A stretch of 64,000 nt of DNA from Arthrobacter sp. D5-1 (GTDB lineage Bacteria > Actinomycetota > Actinomycetes > Actinomycetales > Micrococcaceae). The stretch spans positions 62,001 through 126,000 of the forward strand of contig NZ_CP014572.1 of assembly GCF_017357425.1 (NCBI RefSeq), read 5' to 3'. The notes beneath the pieces are model-generated. The model saw only the letters and a list, made by a program, of their open reading frames with translations. It made no database searches and was not told the origin of the DNA. Below are positions 19,463 to 27,802 of this stretch, piece after piece. Made by a program: the position numbers and the translations under genes. Numbering within the stretch: the first letter of the stretch is position 1; the number at the start of each line of letters is the position of its first letter.

Positions 19463-19963
19463 ATGGTTACAACCATGGCACGAAACGGGACAGAATTTGG
19501 AATTCGGATAAGTGGTTTAGGAACCAGATGGTTTACAGCTCCCGCTGAAATGGTTAAGGGCCTCATTTTCCCAGGGTTTACCGAAGAAGACGCCAATCCG
19601 GACATTGGTGATAGTGCTATCACCGAAACGGCCGGGATAGGAGGATTTGCCATGGCGGCGGCTCCAGCTATTACCCAGTTTGTCGGGGGCTCCGTAGAAG
19701 ATGCTTTTAGCTGTTCTAACCGTATGTATGAGATAACTTTGGACGAGCATAAATTCTTTAATATTCCTCAGTTTAATTTCCGAGGTAGTGCTACCGGGAT
19801 TGACCTCAGAAAAGTTATTGAAGTTGGAATTTTACCGCAAATAAATACAGGGATAGCTCATAAAGAACCTGGGGTAGGGCAAATAGGGGCTGGCCTTGTA
19901 AATCCCCCTAAAGCCTGCTTTAACAAAGCTCTATCGGCTTTTGTCCAAGAATATGTAAAATAG
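19463..19963 (+). pseudogene. DUF1116 (YlbE/AllG-like) C-terminal fragment
   Basis: Low-GC, Firmicutes-like coding DNA. The product (NGTEFGIRISGLGTRWFTAP, then GDSAITETAGIGGFAMAAAP) resembles the C-terminal third of DUF1116 proteins such as YlbE. In enteric bacteria and many Firmicutes these sit beside FdrA, DUF2877 and carbamate kinase and act in oxamate carbamoyl transfer. The N-terminal two thirds are missing, so it is a truncated remnant at the left edge of the AT-rich block. Followed 31 bases later by a carbamate kinase, matching that conserved gene order. Confidence 0.7.
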
Positions 19964-19994
19964 CTGCAAAAATTAAAAATAACGGGGTAGTTAA

Positions 19995-20856
19995 ATGGGA
20001 AAAAGTATTGTCATACCTTGTTGATTTGATAAAAAATGGGTACCACCTCGTGTTAACTCATGGGAACGGCCCACAGGTAGGTAATATTTTAATTAAAAAT
20101 GAACTAAGCAAATCAATTGTACCGGCTATGCCTCTAGATGTTTGTGTTTCTAATACCCAAGGTTCCTTAGGTTATGCCATTCAACAGGAGCTGACAAATG
20201 TATTAGTAAAAGATAAAGCCCAGATACCGGTAGTTACAGTAGTTACAAGGGTCAAGGTAGATATAGCTGATCCTGCCTTTCAAAATCCCACAAAGCCGGT
20301 TGGACCTTTCTACAGTGAAAATGAAGCAAAAAACATTACTGCGGAAAAAGGTTATGTAATGATAGAAGACAGTGGGCGTGGATGGCGGCGGGTAGTTCCC
20401 TCACCCCTTCCATTAGAAATTTTGGAGAAAGAGGCGATCCATTATTTGTTGGAAGGAGGAACAGTAGTTATTGCCGCCGGAGGAGGGGGAATTCCCGTTT
20501 ACCTAGATGACAATGGGAACTATACGGGGGTTGAAGCAGTTATTGACAAAGACTTAGCCGGCCAACAACTAGCCAGGGACGTAGGAGCTGAAACCTTTGT
20601 AATACTTACAGGGGTGAGTCATGTCGCAATTAACTATGGAAAGGAGTCACAAAAGGAACTAGATACGATTACAGTCAGCGAAGGGCGTAGGTATCAACAA
20701 GAGGGCCACTTTCCGCCAGGCAGCATGGGACCAAAAATGGAAGCAGCTTTATTGTTTGTTGAAAACGGAGGCCATAAAGTCGATTATTACCTCTCCGGAA
20801 TAAATTGGACGGGCCTTAAAAGGGGAAGCTGGTACGATTATTATTCCCGAACCTAA
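19995..20856 (+). pseudogene. Carbamate kinase with an N-terminal deletion
   Basis: The true start appears to be ATG at 19995 (MGKSIVI), but the expected ALGGN nucleotide-binding loop and about 25 following residues are absent. The reading then shifts frame near 20010 into YLVDLIKNGYHLVLTHGNGP and continues intact to 20856. Later conserved parts are present: GNGPQVGN, FYSENEA and VIAAGGGGIPVY. An internal deletion of roughly 80-100 bp explains this. The family makes ATP from carbamoyl phosphate; this copy should be inactive. AT-rich codon use matches atzC next door. Confidence 0.8.
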
Positions 20857-20926
20857 AAAGTTAGTTTAAATCTACCAAAAAGAAGGCTCGAAGTTACAAG
20901 TCCTAGTTTAAAAAATGAGGATAAAA

Positions 20927-22150
20927 ATGAGTAAAGATTTTGATTTAATCATTAGAAACGCCTATCTAAGTGAAAAAGACAGTGTATATGATATTGGGAT
21001 TGTTGGTGACAGAATAATCAAAATAGAAGCTAAAATTGAAGGAACCGTAAAAGACGAAATTGATGCAAAGGGTAACCTTGTGTCTCCCGGATTTGTCGAT
21101 GCACATACCCATATGGATAAGTCATTTACGAGCACAGGTGAAAGATTACCGAAGTTTTGGAGCAGACCTTATACAAGGGATGCTGCCATCGATGCTGCCA
21201 TCGAGGATGGCTTGAAATATTATAAAAATGCTACCCACGAAGAAATAAAAAGACATGTGATAGAACATGCTCACATGCAGGTACTCCATGGGACTTTATA
21301 CACCCGGACCCATGTAGATGTAGATTCAGTTGCTAAAACAAAAGCAGTGGAAGCAGTTTTAGAAGCCAAGGAAGAGTTAAAGGATCTTATCGATATACAA
21401 GTCGTAGCCTTTGCACAGAGTGGATTTTTCGTTGATTTGGAATCTGAATCATTGATTAGAAAATCCTTGGATATGGGCTGTGATTTAGTTGGGGGAGTTG
21501 ATCCTGCTACGCGGGAAAATAATGTTGAGGGTTCTTTAGACCTATGCTTTAAATTAGCAAAGGAATACGATGTTGATATCGACTATCACATACATGATAT
21601 TGGAACTGTTGGAGTATATTCGATAAATCGTCTTGCCCAAAAGACAATTGAAAATGGGTATAAGGGTAGAGTAACTACGAGTCATGCCTGGTGTTTTGCA
21701 GATGCTCCGTCCGAATGGCTCGATGAGGCAATCCCATTGTACAAGGATTCGGGTATGAAATTTGTTACCTGTTTTAGTAGTACACCGCCTACTATGCCGG
21801 TGATAAAGCTGCTTGAAGCTGGCATCAATCTTGGCTGTGCTTCGGACAATATCAGAGATTTTTGGGTTCCCTTTGGCAACGGTGATATGGTACAAGGGGC
21901 TCTGATCGAAACTCAGAGATTAGAGTTAAAGACAAACAGAGATTTGGGACTAATTTGGAAAATGATAACGTCAGAGGGTGCTAGAGTTTTAGGAATTGAA
22001 AAGAACTATGGGATAGAAGTTGGTAAAAAGGCCGATCTTGTTGTATTAAATTCGTTGTCACCACAATGGGCAATAATCGACCAAGCAAAAAGACTATGCG
22101 TAATTAAAAATGGACGTATCATTGTGAAGGATGAGGTTATAGTTGCCTAA
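20927..22150 (+). CDS. atzC: N-isopropylammelide isopropylaminohydrolase
   Basis: 407-residue amidohydrolase recognised as AtzC: it converts N-isopropylammelide to cyanuric acid and isopropylamine. Metal-binding motifs DAHTHMDKS (His60, His62), YHIHDIG and the ASDNIRDFW aspartate are present. ATG at 20927 is chosen because GAGGA lies just upstream and the known protein starts MSKDFDLIIRN. The reference protein is 403 residues. The four extra residues match an exact 12-bp tandem duplication at 21179-21202 (residues 85-92). The gene is AT-rich, unlike the plasmid around it, and follows broken DUF1116 and carbamate kinase genes from the same donor. Confidence 0.96.
   Translation: MSKDFDLIIRNAYLSEKDSVYDIGIVGDRIIKIEAKIEGTVKDEIDAKGNLVSPGFVDAHTHMDKSFTSTGERLPKFWSRPYTRDAAIDAAIEDGLKYYKNATHEEIKRHVIEHAHMQVLHGTLYTRTHVDVDSVAKTKAVEAVLEAKEELKDLIDIQVVAFAQSGFFVDLESESLIRKSLDMGCDLVGGVDPATRENNVEGSLDLCFKLAKEYDVDIDYHIHDIGTVGVYSINRLAQKTIENGYKGRVTTSHAWCFADAPSEWLDEAIPLYKDSGMKFVTCFSSTPPTMPVIKLLEAGINLGCASDNIRDFWVPFGNGDMVQGALIETQRLELKTNRDLGLIWKMITSEGARVLGIEKNYGIEVGKKADLVVLNSLSPQWAIIDQAKRLCVIKNGRIIVKDEVIVA
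21179..21202 (+). repeat. Exact 12-bp tandem duplication inside atzC
   Basis: GATGCTGCCATC occurs twice head-to-tail, coding DAAI-DAAI (residues 85-92). It is in frame and adds four residues to a surface-looking stretch after the metal-binding HTH motif. Confidence 0.9.
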
Positions 22151-22175
22151 TAGATGCTTTTTTTGGAGCGGCACC

Positions 22176-23671
22176 CTAAGGATGGTCTGCACGAATCACT
22201 TTTGACCGTGCAGCGCCGCCCGCGGCCGCGCCTCCACCGGCAGATGCCGCCGCTGCGCCCGTGCCGCCACCGGCCGCAGCGGGGGATGCCGCCGCTGCGC
22301 CCGTGCCGCCACCCGCGGCGCTAGAGGCCTGCGCGGCTTGCGGGGCAGACTGACCGCCGCCGTTCGCTCCCGACGGGCCAGTGGAGCCCGTAGAGCCCGG
22401 CGAGCCGGTCGAGCCCGAACCGCCGGATGAGCCGCCGCCGGAACCGGTCGCCAGGCGACCCATCGAGGCCGCGCCTGTGGGGAGGGCGGCGAGAGCGGCC
22501 ACGCCGAGAGCGCCGCCGGCACCGGCCGACATGGCCCCCACGAGAGGGGTCACGAACCGCATCAGGGCGGGCATCGCGAACAGCGCGAGCACCATCAGGA
22601 TCAGGCCCGTGAGAACGGCGATGAAGCCGGTCCCGTCGTCCTGGAACACGTTCGTTCCCGCGAGCTGGAACGCCGCGGCGTAGACGATCGCGGCGGCGGG
22701 CTTGTAGAGGATGAACGCCACGAGCCACCCGACGTTCTTCTTGAACCAGCCCTTACCCATTTCGGTGTTGGTGGCCGCCGCGGACAGCGGGAGGATGCCG
22801 TCAGGATGACGAGCATGCCGCCGCGCGCGATCATCAGCACGATTTGGAAGGCCGTCGCGAGGATCGCGATCAGCCCCAGGATGATGATGAGCAGAGCGCC
22901 GAGGCCACCCGTCGCCGGGTTCGTCGTCAGGGCGAGCAGGGTCGCGATGTTGTTGCCGAAGCACGCCGTATCCGTGCCGACGTCGCAGTTCAGCGCCCCG
23001 TTGAGAATCCACACGGAGAACGAGTCGAACGCCGACACGAGCAGCCCGACGATAGTCACGCCGGCACCCGCCACGACGATCAGAGTCAACAGACTCTTGA
23101 CCGTCTCCTTGCCGGGCTCGGCGCGCTGTTCCCACGCCATCCGAACGCCGCCGATGATGACGGACACGACGGCGGCCGCGCCCATGTACCACCACAGCGA
23201 CGACTGCAGAAACAGCACGGCACCGCCCGCGCCCTGCGGCCCGTTCGGGAGCAGACCAGACACCAGCGCGGTCGCGCCGCTGATGAGGAAGATCGCACCG
23301 AGCACGATCCCCAGTCGGCCCGCGGCCTGGAAGCCCTCACCGCTGCGCATCCGCGTAGCGATGAGAGCACCGAGGAGGATGATCGAGATAGCCGCGAGCA
23401 CGATCGCAATCCAGGTCACCCAGCCGAGCACCTGAATGATGCCGTCAGAGTTCGGAGCGGTCGCACCCGCAGCGATCGACGAGCCACCGCCCGTCCCGGT
23501 CAGGTTCGGCGTGCCGACGTTCACCCAGAGCGTGCCGAGCGAGGCGACAGCCTTCCCGAACGCTTCCATGACGGCATCCGCCATGTTCTGGATGGCATCG
23601 CCGACGACACTGTTTGCCCACTCGCCGGCCTTGCAGCCGAAGTCGAGCGGCGCACATTCACTCGCGGCCAT
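22176..23671 (-). pseudogene. TrbL/VirB6-like conjugation membrane protein, frameshifted (copy 1)
   Basis: Starts MAASECAPLDFGCKAGEWAN at 23671 behind GGAGGGG, with several membrane segments, then a Gly/Ser/Pro/Ala-rich C-terminal tail (GSTGSPGSTGSTGPSG). This layout is typical of polytopic TrbL-type proteins of actinobacterial type IV secretion regions. Near 22800 the frame breaks: MLVILT should run on into GILPLSAAATN, which now lies in another frame, as if one base were missing. It is either a pseudogene or a sequencing error; the second copy lacks this region so cannot decide. The part from 23066 on is duplicated at 34736. Confidence 0.7.
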
Positions 23672-23674
23672 GTT

Positions 23675-24430
23675 CTACCCCTCCGTCCAGCTCACATAAC
23701 CCGAGAGGTCCGGCAACTCAGCGAGGCGTGCAGGCTCAGGGTTCGAGGCGTCGAGCTTCCAGTCCCCGTCCGCCCAGACGAGTTCGAGAACGGCGGAGCC
23801 GTTGACGCTCTGGCCGTTGCTGCTGCCGCGGAACGCGATGTCGACACGAGCGGACTCGCCGTCGTACGCGAGCATGCGAAAGCCGGCGATAGATGCCCGC
23901 ACGTCGGATGGCGCAGCCGCTCCCTGAGCGTTGAGCAGGGTGTCACGGTACGGGCCATCCGTCAGGGCGTACTCGAGAAATGCCTGTCGCTGCTCGGCGG
24001 GTCCGAAACCGATGATCGTCACGTTCGCGGCTGCGAACAGTGCACCCTCAGGCGAGTGCTGGAAGCAGTACGGGTAGCCCTCTGGGGCCGTGTCCCCCGG
24101 CCCCGCCGTGGAAGAGGTCGGGAAGGCGTAGACGTCCTGGAACCGCCATTCGGCGGCGGGAGCTGTCGTCACCGTCCCGGATAGCTCCTCGCCCGCCAGG
24201 CCACAAACGCTCGCGCCGCCCGCGACCCCGGAAGGCTCCGGGGAAGGGGCGGCGCTGCTTGTGGCACTGGACGACGGGTCGGGAGCCGGCGGCGCGGCGT
24301 CGTCGTCTCGGTTCAGGTTGAGAACCGTCAGAACGATGCCCGCCACGATGAGCGCGACCACCACGACCGCCCCGACGATGAAGCCGGGGCGCGTGAACGG
24401 GTTCTGCTGCGTGTCGTCGTCCTCAGCCAT
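23675..24430 (-). CDS. Single-pass membrane protein of the conjugation module (copy 1)
   Basis: 251 residues: a short cytoplasmic N-terminus, one membrane segment (FIVGAVVVVALIVAGIVLTV), then an extracytoplasmic domain after a Pro/Ser/Ala-rich linker. The soluble part ends with a compact fold (VLELVWADGDWKLDASN) like the NTF2-like or VirB8-type domains of actinobacterial conjugation proteins. ATG at 24430 is chosen for GAGAGGAG upstream. Stop and the next gene start are four bases apart, so it is co-transcribed with the TrbL-like gene. Family assignment is tentative. Confidence 0.7.
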   Translation of the reverse strand: MAEDDDTQQNPFTRPGFIVGAVVVVALIVAGIVLTVLNLNRDDDAAPPAPDPSSSATSSAAPSPEPSGVAGGASVCGLAGEELSGTVTTAPAAEWRFQDVYAFPTSSTAGPGDTAPEGYPYCFQHSPEGALFAAANVTIIGFGPAEQRQAFLEYALTDGPYRDTLLNAQGAAAPSDVRASIAGFRMLAYDGESARVDIAFRGSSNGQSVNGSAVLELVWADGDWKLDASNPEPARLAELPDLSGYVSWTEG

Positions 24431-24441
24431 GACGGCTCCTC

Positions 24442-24744
24442 TCAGGCCCCGGCGAGGATGCCGACGAGAGCGGCACCACCACCGATCACGATCGCTCCGG
24501 CCATCGGCCAAAGGATCTTCGGCAGAGCATCGTGACCCTCACCGCGGCGGAAGCTGACGGCGATGAGGATGCCGCCGACGATGATCGCGCCGCCGACGAC
24601 GACGTAGCCGATCCACTTCAGCCAGGACAGGATGATGGTCACGCCTTCGGTGCCCGGAGGCTGTACGGGGTCCGGGTCAGGAATGACGCCGGCGAGGTTC
24701 ACGGCGGTGTCGGCCGCCGCGTGGAACACGTCGATAACGGACAT
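24442..24744 (-). CDS. Small two-helix membrane protein, TrbC/VirB2-like (copy 1)
   Basis: 100 residues with two hydrophobic helices (YVVVGGAIIVGGILIAV and AGAIVIGGGAALVGILAGA) separated by a short basic loop, and an N-terminal stretch that could be a cleaved leader. This is the shape of pilin-like TrbC/VirB2 subunits of type IV secretion systems. ATG at 24744 has AAAGG upstream; the longer reading to 24873 is unlikely. It lies in a tight minus-strand run of four genes with the TrbL-like protein at the end. Confidence 0.7.
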   Translation of the reverse strand: MSVIDVFHAAADTAVNLAGVIPDPDPVQPPGTEGVTIILSWLKWIGYVVVGGAIIVGGILIAVSFRRGEGHDALPKILWPMAGAIVIGGGAALVGILAGA

Positions 24745-24755
24745 GCTGTTGCCTT

Positions 24756-25364
24756 TCAGTTCGAGGTGCCGGCGGCACCGAGGATTGCGGTCAGCTCGTC
24801 GACGAGACGCTGAGCTTCGCGCGGAGAAGATGAGAGAGCCGGCGGCTCTCCCACGCGCCATGCATCGACCCACGGCACCGACCAGGTGCGCGGGACTCCC
24901 CCGCTGACGACCTGCATCAGGTCGCGCAACGAGCGAGGCAGTCGACCAGGTGCGTCAGCCATGACGACCAGGCCCAAGACTTCAACAGACGGGACGAGGC
25001 CCGCGGCCCACTGCCGCATCGCGGCCTGCGCCGCGCGCAACCCGCGAGCGTCTGAGCGGGCGACGAGAACCGTCCGTGCGGGCGTCGTGGAGGCGGTGCG
25101 CGGCCACGAGTGGCCCGCCGCCTGCGAGCCCGGCATCAGCGCCGCCAGCGTGGACTCTCCCGCGCCGCCGTGTGCGCCTACCCACCACAGCGCAGCCGTG
25201 GTGTTGCGGTCGTAGATCGGCAGCTGGTCGACGCGATCCGGTGCGGGGATTCCTCGCTGCGGAGCCACCGGGCCGAACGTGTCGGGCACGGCCGCGATCG
25301 GGGCCGCCTCGGTAGGCGGCGGCGTCGTCGGCCGAGAAAGCCACGGGTTGAGCGGGTCGCTCAT
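24756..25364 (-). CDS. DUF6668-like protein with degenerate P-loop (copy 1)
   Basis: 202 residues. The segment WWVGAHGGAGESTLAALMPG looks like a Walker A loop of a ParA-like fold but has Glu where the lysine should be, so ATP hydrolysis is doubtful. The N-terminus is proline-rich. Proteins of this kind (DUF6668) occur with actinobacterial conjugation genes. ATG at 25364 follows GGGGGG. It is the first gene of the minus-strand transfer operon and faces a divergent plus-strand operon across a 153-base intergenic region. Confidence 0.7.
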   Translation of the reverse strand: MSDPLNPWLSRPTTPPPTEAAPIAAVPDTFGPVAPQRGIPAPDRVDQLPIYDRNTTAALWWVGAHGGAGESTLAALMPGSQAAGHSWPRTASTTPARTVLVARSDARGLRAAQAAMRQWAAGLVPSVEVLGLVVMADAPGRLPRSLRDLMQVVSGGVPRTWSVPWVDAWRVGEPPALSSSPREAQRLVDELTAILGAAGTSN

Positions 25365-25517
25365 GTTGCCCCCCTAGGTACAGTGAGATTCACCCTAATA
25401 AGGGAATCCTACGCCCAAGCGCCCAAACAAGGAAGGGTGAACCCGAATGAACCCGAACCTATACAAACATGCCCTAACCGGTACACTAGGACCGTGGAGC
25501 CAACAGGAGGTCTCACC
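25365..25517. promoter_or_regulatory. Divergent promoter region with repeated motifs (copy 1)
   Basis: Separates the minus-strand transfer operon from the plus-strand HTH operon. Contains an inverted pair TTCACCCT / AGGGTGAA about 35 bases apart and a direct repeat TGAACCCGAA, which could bind the adjacent HTH protein. A possible plus-strand -10 TACACT lies at 25482-25487; no good -35 is visible. The same region recurs at 37035-37187. Confidence 0.4.
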
Positions 25518-25793
25518 GTGAGCAGCGACAGCGGTGCGTGTGACGCGCTCGATCGCCTATTCGAGCAGAGCCCTCCGACCCTCGGCCCCACCGAAGTAGC
25601 AGAACGACTCGGAGTCTCTAACAAGAGCGTGTACACGTGGCTCCGCGAGGGACTGATCCCCGGCTACAAGGTCGGCTCGACGTGGTTCATCATCCGCGAC
25701 GAGCTGAAAGACACCTTGCGCCGGGGTGCGAATGTCCCTCGCGACACCGGCCCGGTCGTCGTCATCAACTCAGAACGGCACGAAGGGGACTGA
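25518..25793 (+). CDS. Helix-turn-helix (excisionase/MerR-like) DNA-binding protein (copy 1)
   Basis: 91 residues with one winged-helix domain of the excisionase type: LGPTEVAERLGVSNKSVYTW followed by LREGLIPGYKVGSTWFI. GTG at 25518 is chosen because AGGAGG lies seven bases upstream; the long in-frame extension upstream is basic shadow sequence across the promoter. The lipoprotein gene starts one base after its stop. It likely regulates this small operon or the divergent transfer operon (inference). Confidence 0.8.
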   Translation: MSSDSGACDALDRLFEQSPPTLGPTEVAERLGVSNKSVYTWLREGLIPGYKVGSTWFIIRDELKDTLRRGANVPRDTGPVVVINSERHEGD

Positions 25794-25794
25794 C

Positions 25795-26334
25795 ATGCGG
25801 AAGATCGGGACGGCGCTACTCATAGTCGTCACCGCGGCGGCCCTGACCGCCTGCACCGGCCAGAACAACGCGCCAGCGCCGACCCCCAGCGCCAGTAGCA
25901 CCGGCCCGATCTATCCCGACCTCGACCAGTTCACCCCCGCCCCCGAAGGCCTCATCGACGAGGACAGCGGAGAGACGCACGGCCCGCGGCCCGTGCCCAC
26001 GTGGGATGACGAATCGCGCGAGAGCGCAACGGCGGCCGCGGTCGCCGTGATGACCGCCTACGCGCGCCCCGATCTTCCGTTCGAGCAGTGGTGGGCCGGC
26101 TTGCAGCCCCTCCTCGACAACAAGGCCACCCAGGACTACGCCTACATGGACCCGGCACGCATCGTCGCGACGAGCGTCACCGGCCCCGCCGTCATCACCG
26201 ACGACACGAGCGCTTACGTCGCGTTCGTCGACGTCCCCACCAACGCCGGCACCTACGGCGTCGTGCTCAGCCGTGCCGACGCTGACTCCCCCTGGCTCGC
26301 GGGGCGCTTCATCCTCCCCGAAGGGGTGAACTGA
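25795..26334 (+). CDS. Putative lipoprotein of the transfer module (copy 1)
   Basis: 179 residues with a lipoprotein signal (MRKIGTALLIVVTAAALTAC), so it should be anchored to the outer face of the membrane through Cys20. A Pro/Ser-rich linker follows and then a small domain without recognised catalytic residues. The stop codon overlaps the start of the next gene (TGATG), indicating coupled translation with a peptidoglycan-acting protein. Role probably in assembly of the transfer apparatus; no specific function is known. Confidence 0.75.
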   Translation: MRKIGTALLIVVTAAALTACTGQNNAPAPTPSASSTGPIYPDLDQFTPAPEGLIDEDSGETHGPRPVPTWDDESRESATAAAVAVMTAYARPDLPFEQWWAGLQPLLDNKATQDYAYMDPARIVATSVTGPAVITDDTSAYVAFVDVPTNAGTYGVVLSRADADSPWLAGRFILPEGVN

Positions 26335-27130
26335 TGGCAGCGCCCAAGGGCAGCGCCGCCTACGCGATCGCGGCGGTGCCGCTCCTCATCGTCGGCTCCC
26401 TGTTCGGGCTCCTCCTCATGGGCGAGGACGAGTGCGGCCCGAGCGCCGGCAACGGCGGATCGAGCGTCTCGATCGACCCCGCATCCGTCCCCGAGACGGA
26501 GATTGCCGGCTACGGCCACGAGCAGCTTGTGAACGCCGCATATGTCATGCAGGCGGGCAAAGACCTCGGCCTGAACGCGCGGGATCAGACCATCGGCGTC
26601 ATGACTGCGATGGGTGAATCCAGCCTCCGGAACATCGACTACGGCGACTGGGAAACCGGCGGGGTCACCAACCCCGACGGCACCCGCACGACGTCGATCG
26701 GCCTGTTCCAGCAGCAGGACGGATGGGGCACCCGCGAGGAGCGGCTGGACCCCTACATCTCGTCGACGAAGTTCTTCAACGCGATGACCACGAAGGTTCC
26801 CGACCGCGAGTCGCTGGAACCGACGATCGTCGCCCACCGCACTCAGGTGAACGCCGACCCGTACCACTACACGAAGTTCTGGGACGGCGCGGTGCAGATC
26901 GTCGAGGGCCTGAGTGGTGTCCGCACCGGCCTCGACTCCGGCGACGGCAGCGCCAGCGGCGGCGCATGCGAGGGCCTGCTTCCCGGCGAAGTCAGCGCCG
27001 AAGGCTGGGCCTCCCCCGGCGCCGGCCCGGTCAGCAGCCCCTACGGCATCCGCGTGCACCCGATCTACGGCACGCAGCGACTCCACGCCGGCACCGACCT
27101 TGCCGGCGGCGGCTGCGACGGCCCGATCTG
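26334..27130 (+). pseudogene. Lysozyme-like/M23 peptidase cell-wall protein, truncated (copy 1)
   Basis: N-terminal membrane segment (IAAVPLLIVGSLFGLLLMG), then a lysozyme-like domain (MTAMGESSLRNIDYG, SIGLFQQQDGWG), then the start of an M23 metallopeptidase domain (SSPYGIRVHPIYGTQRLHAG, continuing TDLA, giving the HxxxD zinc motif). After GGGCDGPI, near 27130, it runs into reversed integrase DNA, so the second zinc motif (HxH) is lost. Intact relatives open the cell wall for conjugation. In-frame readthrough would continue to 27413 with junk sequence. The same truncation exists in the second copy. Confidence 0.8.
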
Positions 27131-27379
27131 CTTCTGGGTGCGTAGGTCCGCCGAGAACTCCTCGACAAGCGCGGGCGTCCAGTTCCACGGGTCTTCGTTG
27201 ACGTGGCTGATGAAGCGCTCGACCATCCGGAGCCGTTGGTCGATGGTCGCGAACTGCAGGTTGCGTGACAGCTGCTGGTTCCGCCAGCCCTCGAGCATCT
27301 TCTGGAGCACCTGCTCGTCGGGCCGGAGGACCGGCACCGACTCGACCAGGCGGACCCGTCCGGAGCCATCAACCTGCAT
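27131..27379 (-). pseudogene. Tyrosine recombinase N-terminal fragment (copy 1)
   Basis: ATG at 27379 follows GGAGGA and gives about 83 residues (QQLSRNLQFATIDQRLRMVE, then FISHVNEDPWNW) of the SAM-like core-binding domain of tyrosine recombinases. The catalytic domain is cut off at the junction with the M23 gene near 27130. This type belongs to integrases of recombinase-triad (RIT/Tn554-like) elements common in actinobacteria. The element end would lie just to the right, at the edge of the duplicated block. 27380-27802 holds no other gene. Confidence 0.7.
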
Positions 27380-27802
27380 CAAATCCTCCCGAGAATCCGG
27401 TTTCATCCAGTGATTCCATGATGCATCTGATGAGACGCCATCTGTGTTTGCGCAGGTCAACGGCGTGTCGCGGTGGCCGCGCAACGCCTGATCGTTCCGC
27501 CGCCACACACGGTTTGACGCCGTTACGACGACGTTCGGTGCTGCGTTTCCGCTGGTCAGAGCTGGGTTAAGTACGGCCAGCGGGGCAGTGAGTCAGCCGC
27601 CCGCGATTGATTCATCCGATGCAATACGCAGACTAGTACCTTACATAAGCATTGTTATCGGCGGTCAATCGGGACGAGTCGAAGCAGATGAGAGAGCCCG
27701 TCCCATGGAGTCGGTGACCCGCGACCTCCCCGTAGCACTCACACACACGCGCCCCCAGATCGCCGAATTCGCGCGGGCCAACAGCAACTACAGTTCGGCG
27801 GC

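Larger units (their letters stand above)
23066..27638. repeat. Direct repeat, copy 1 (about 4.57 kb)
   Basis: Matches 34736-39308 at a constant offset of 11670. All encoded proteins are the same in both copies, and every line I compared was identical. The left edge falls inside the TrbL-like gene; the right edge falls at GACTAGTA just after an integrase fragment. The two copies lie in the same orientation and bracket the trzN segment. Confidence 0.95.

Noticed and set aside
22806..24184. Long plus-strand open readings opposite the conjugation module (and their copies at 34637-35854)
   Set aside because: High-GC shadows of the minus-strand genes: Arg/Pro/Ala-rich, no ribosome sites, no motifs.
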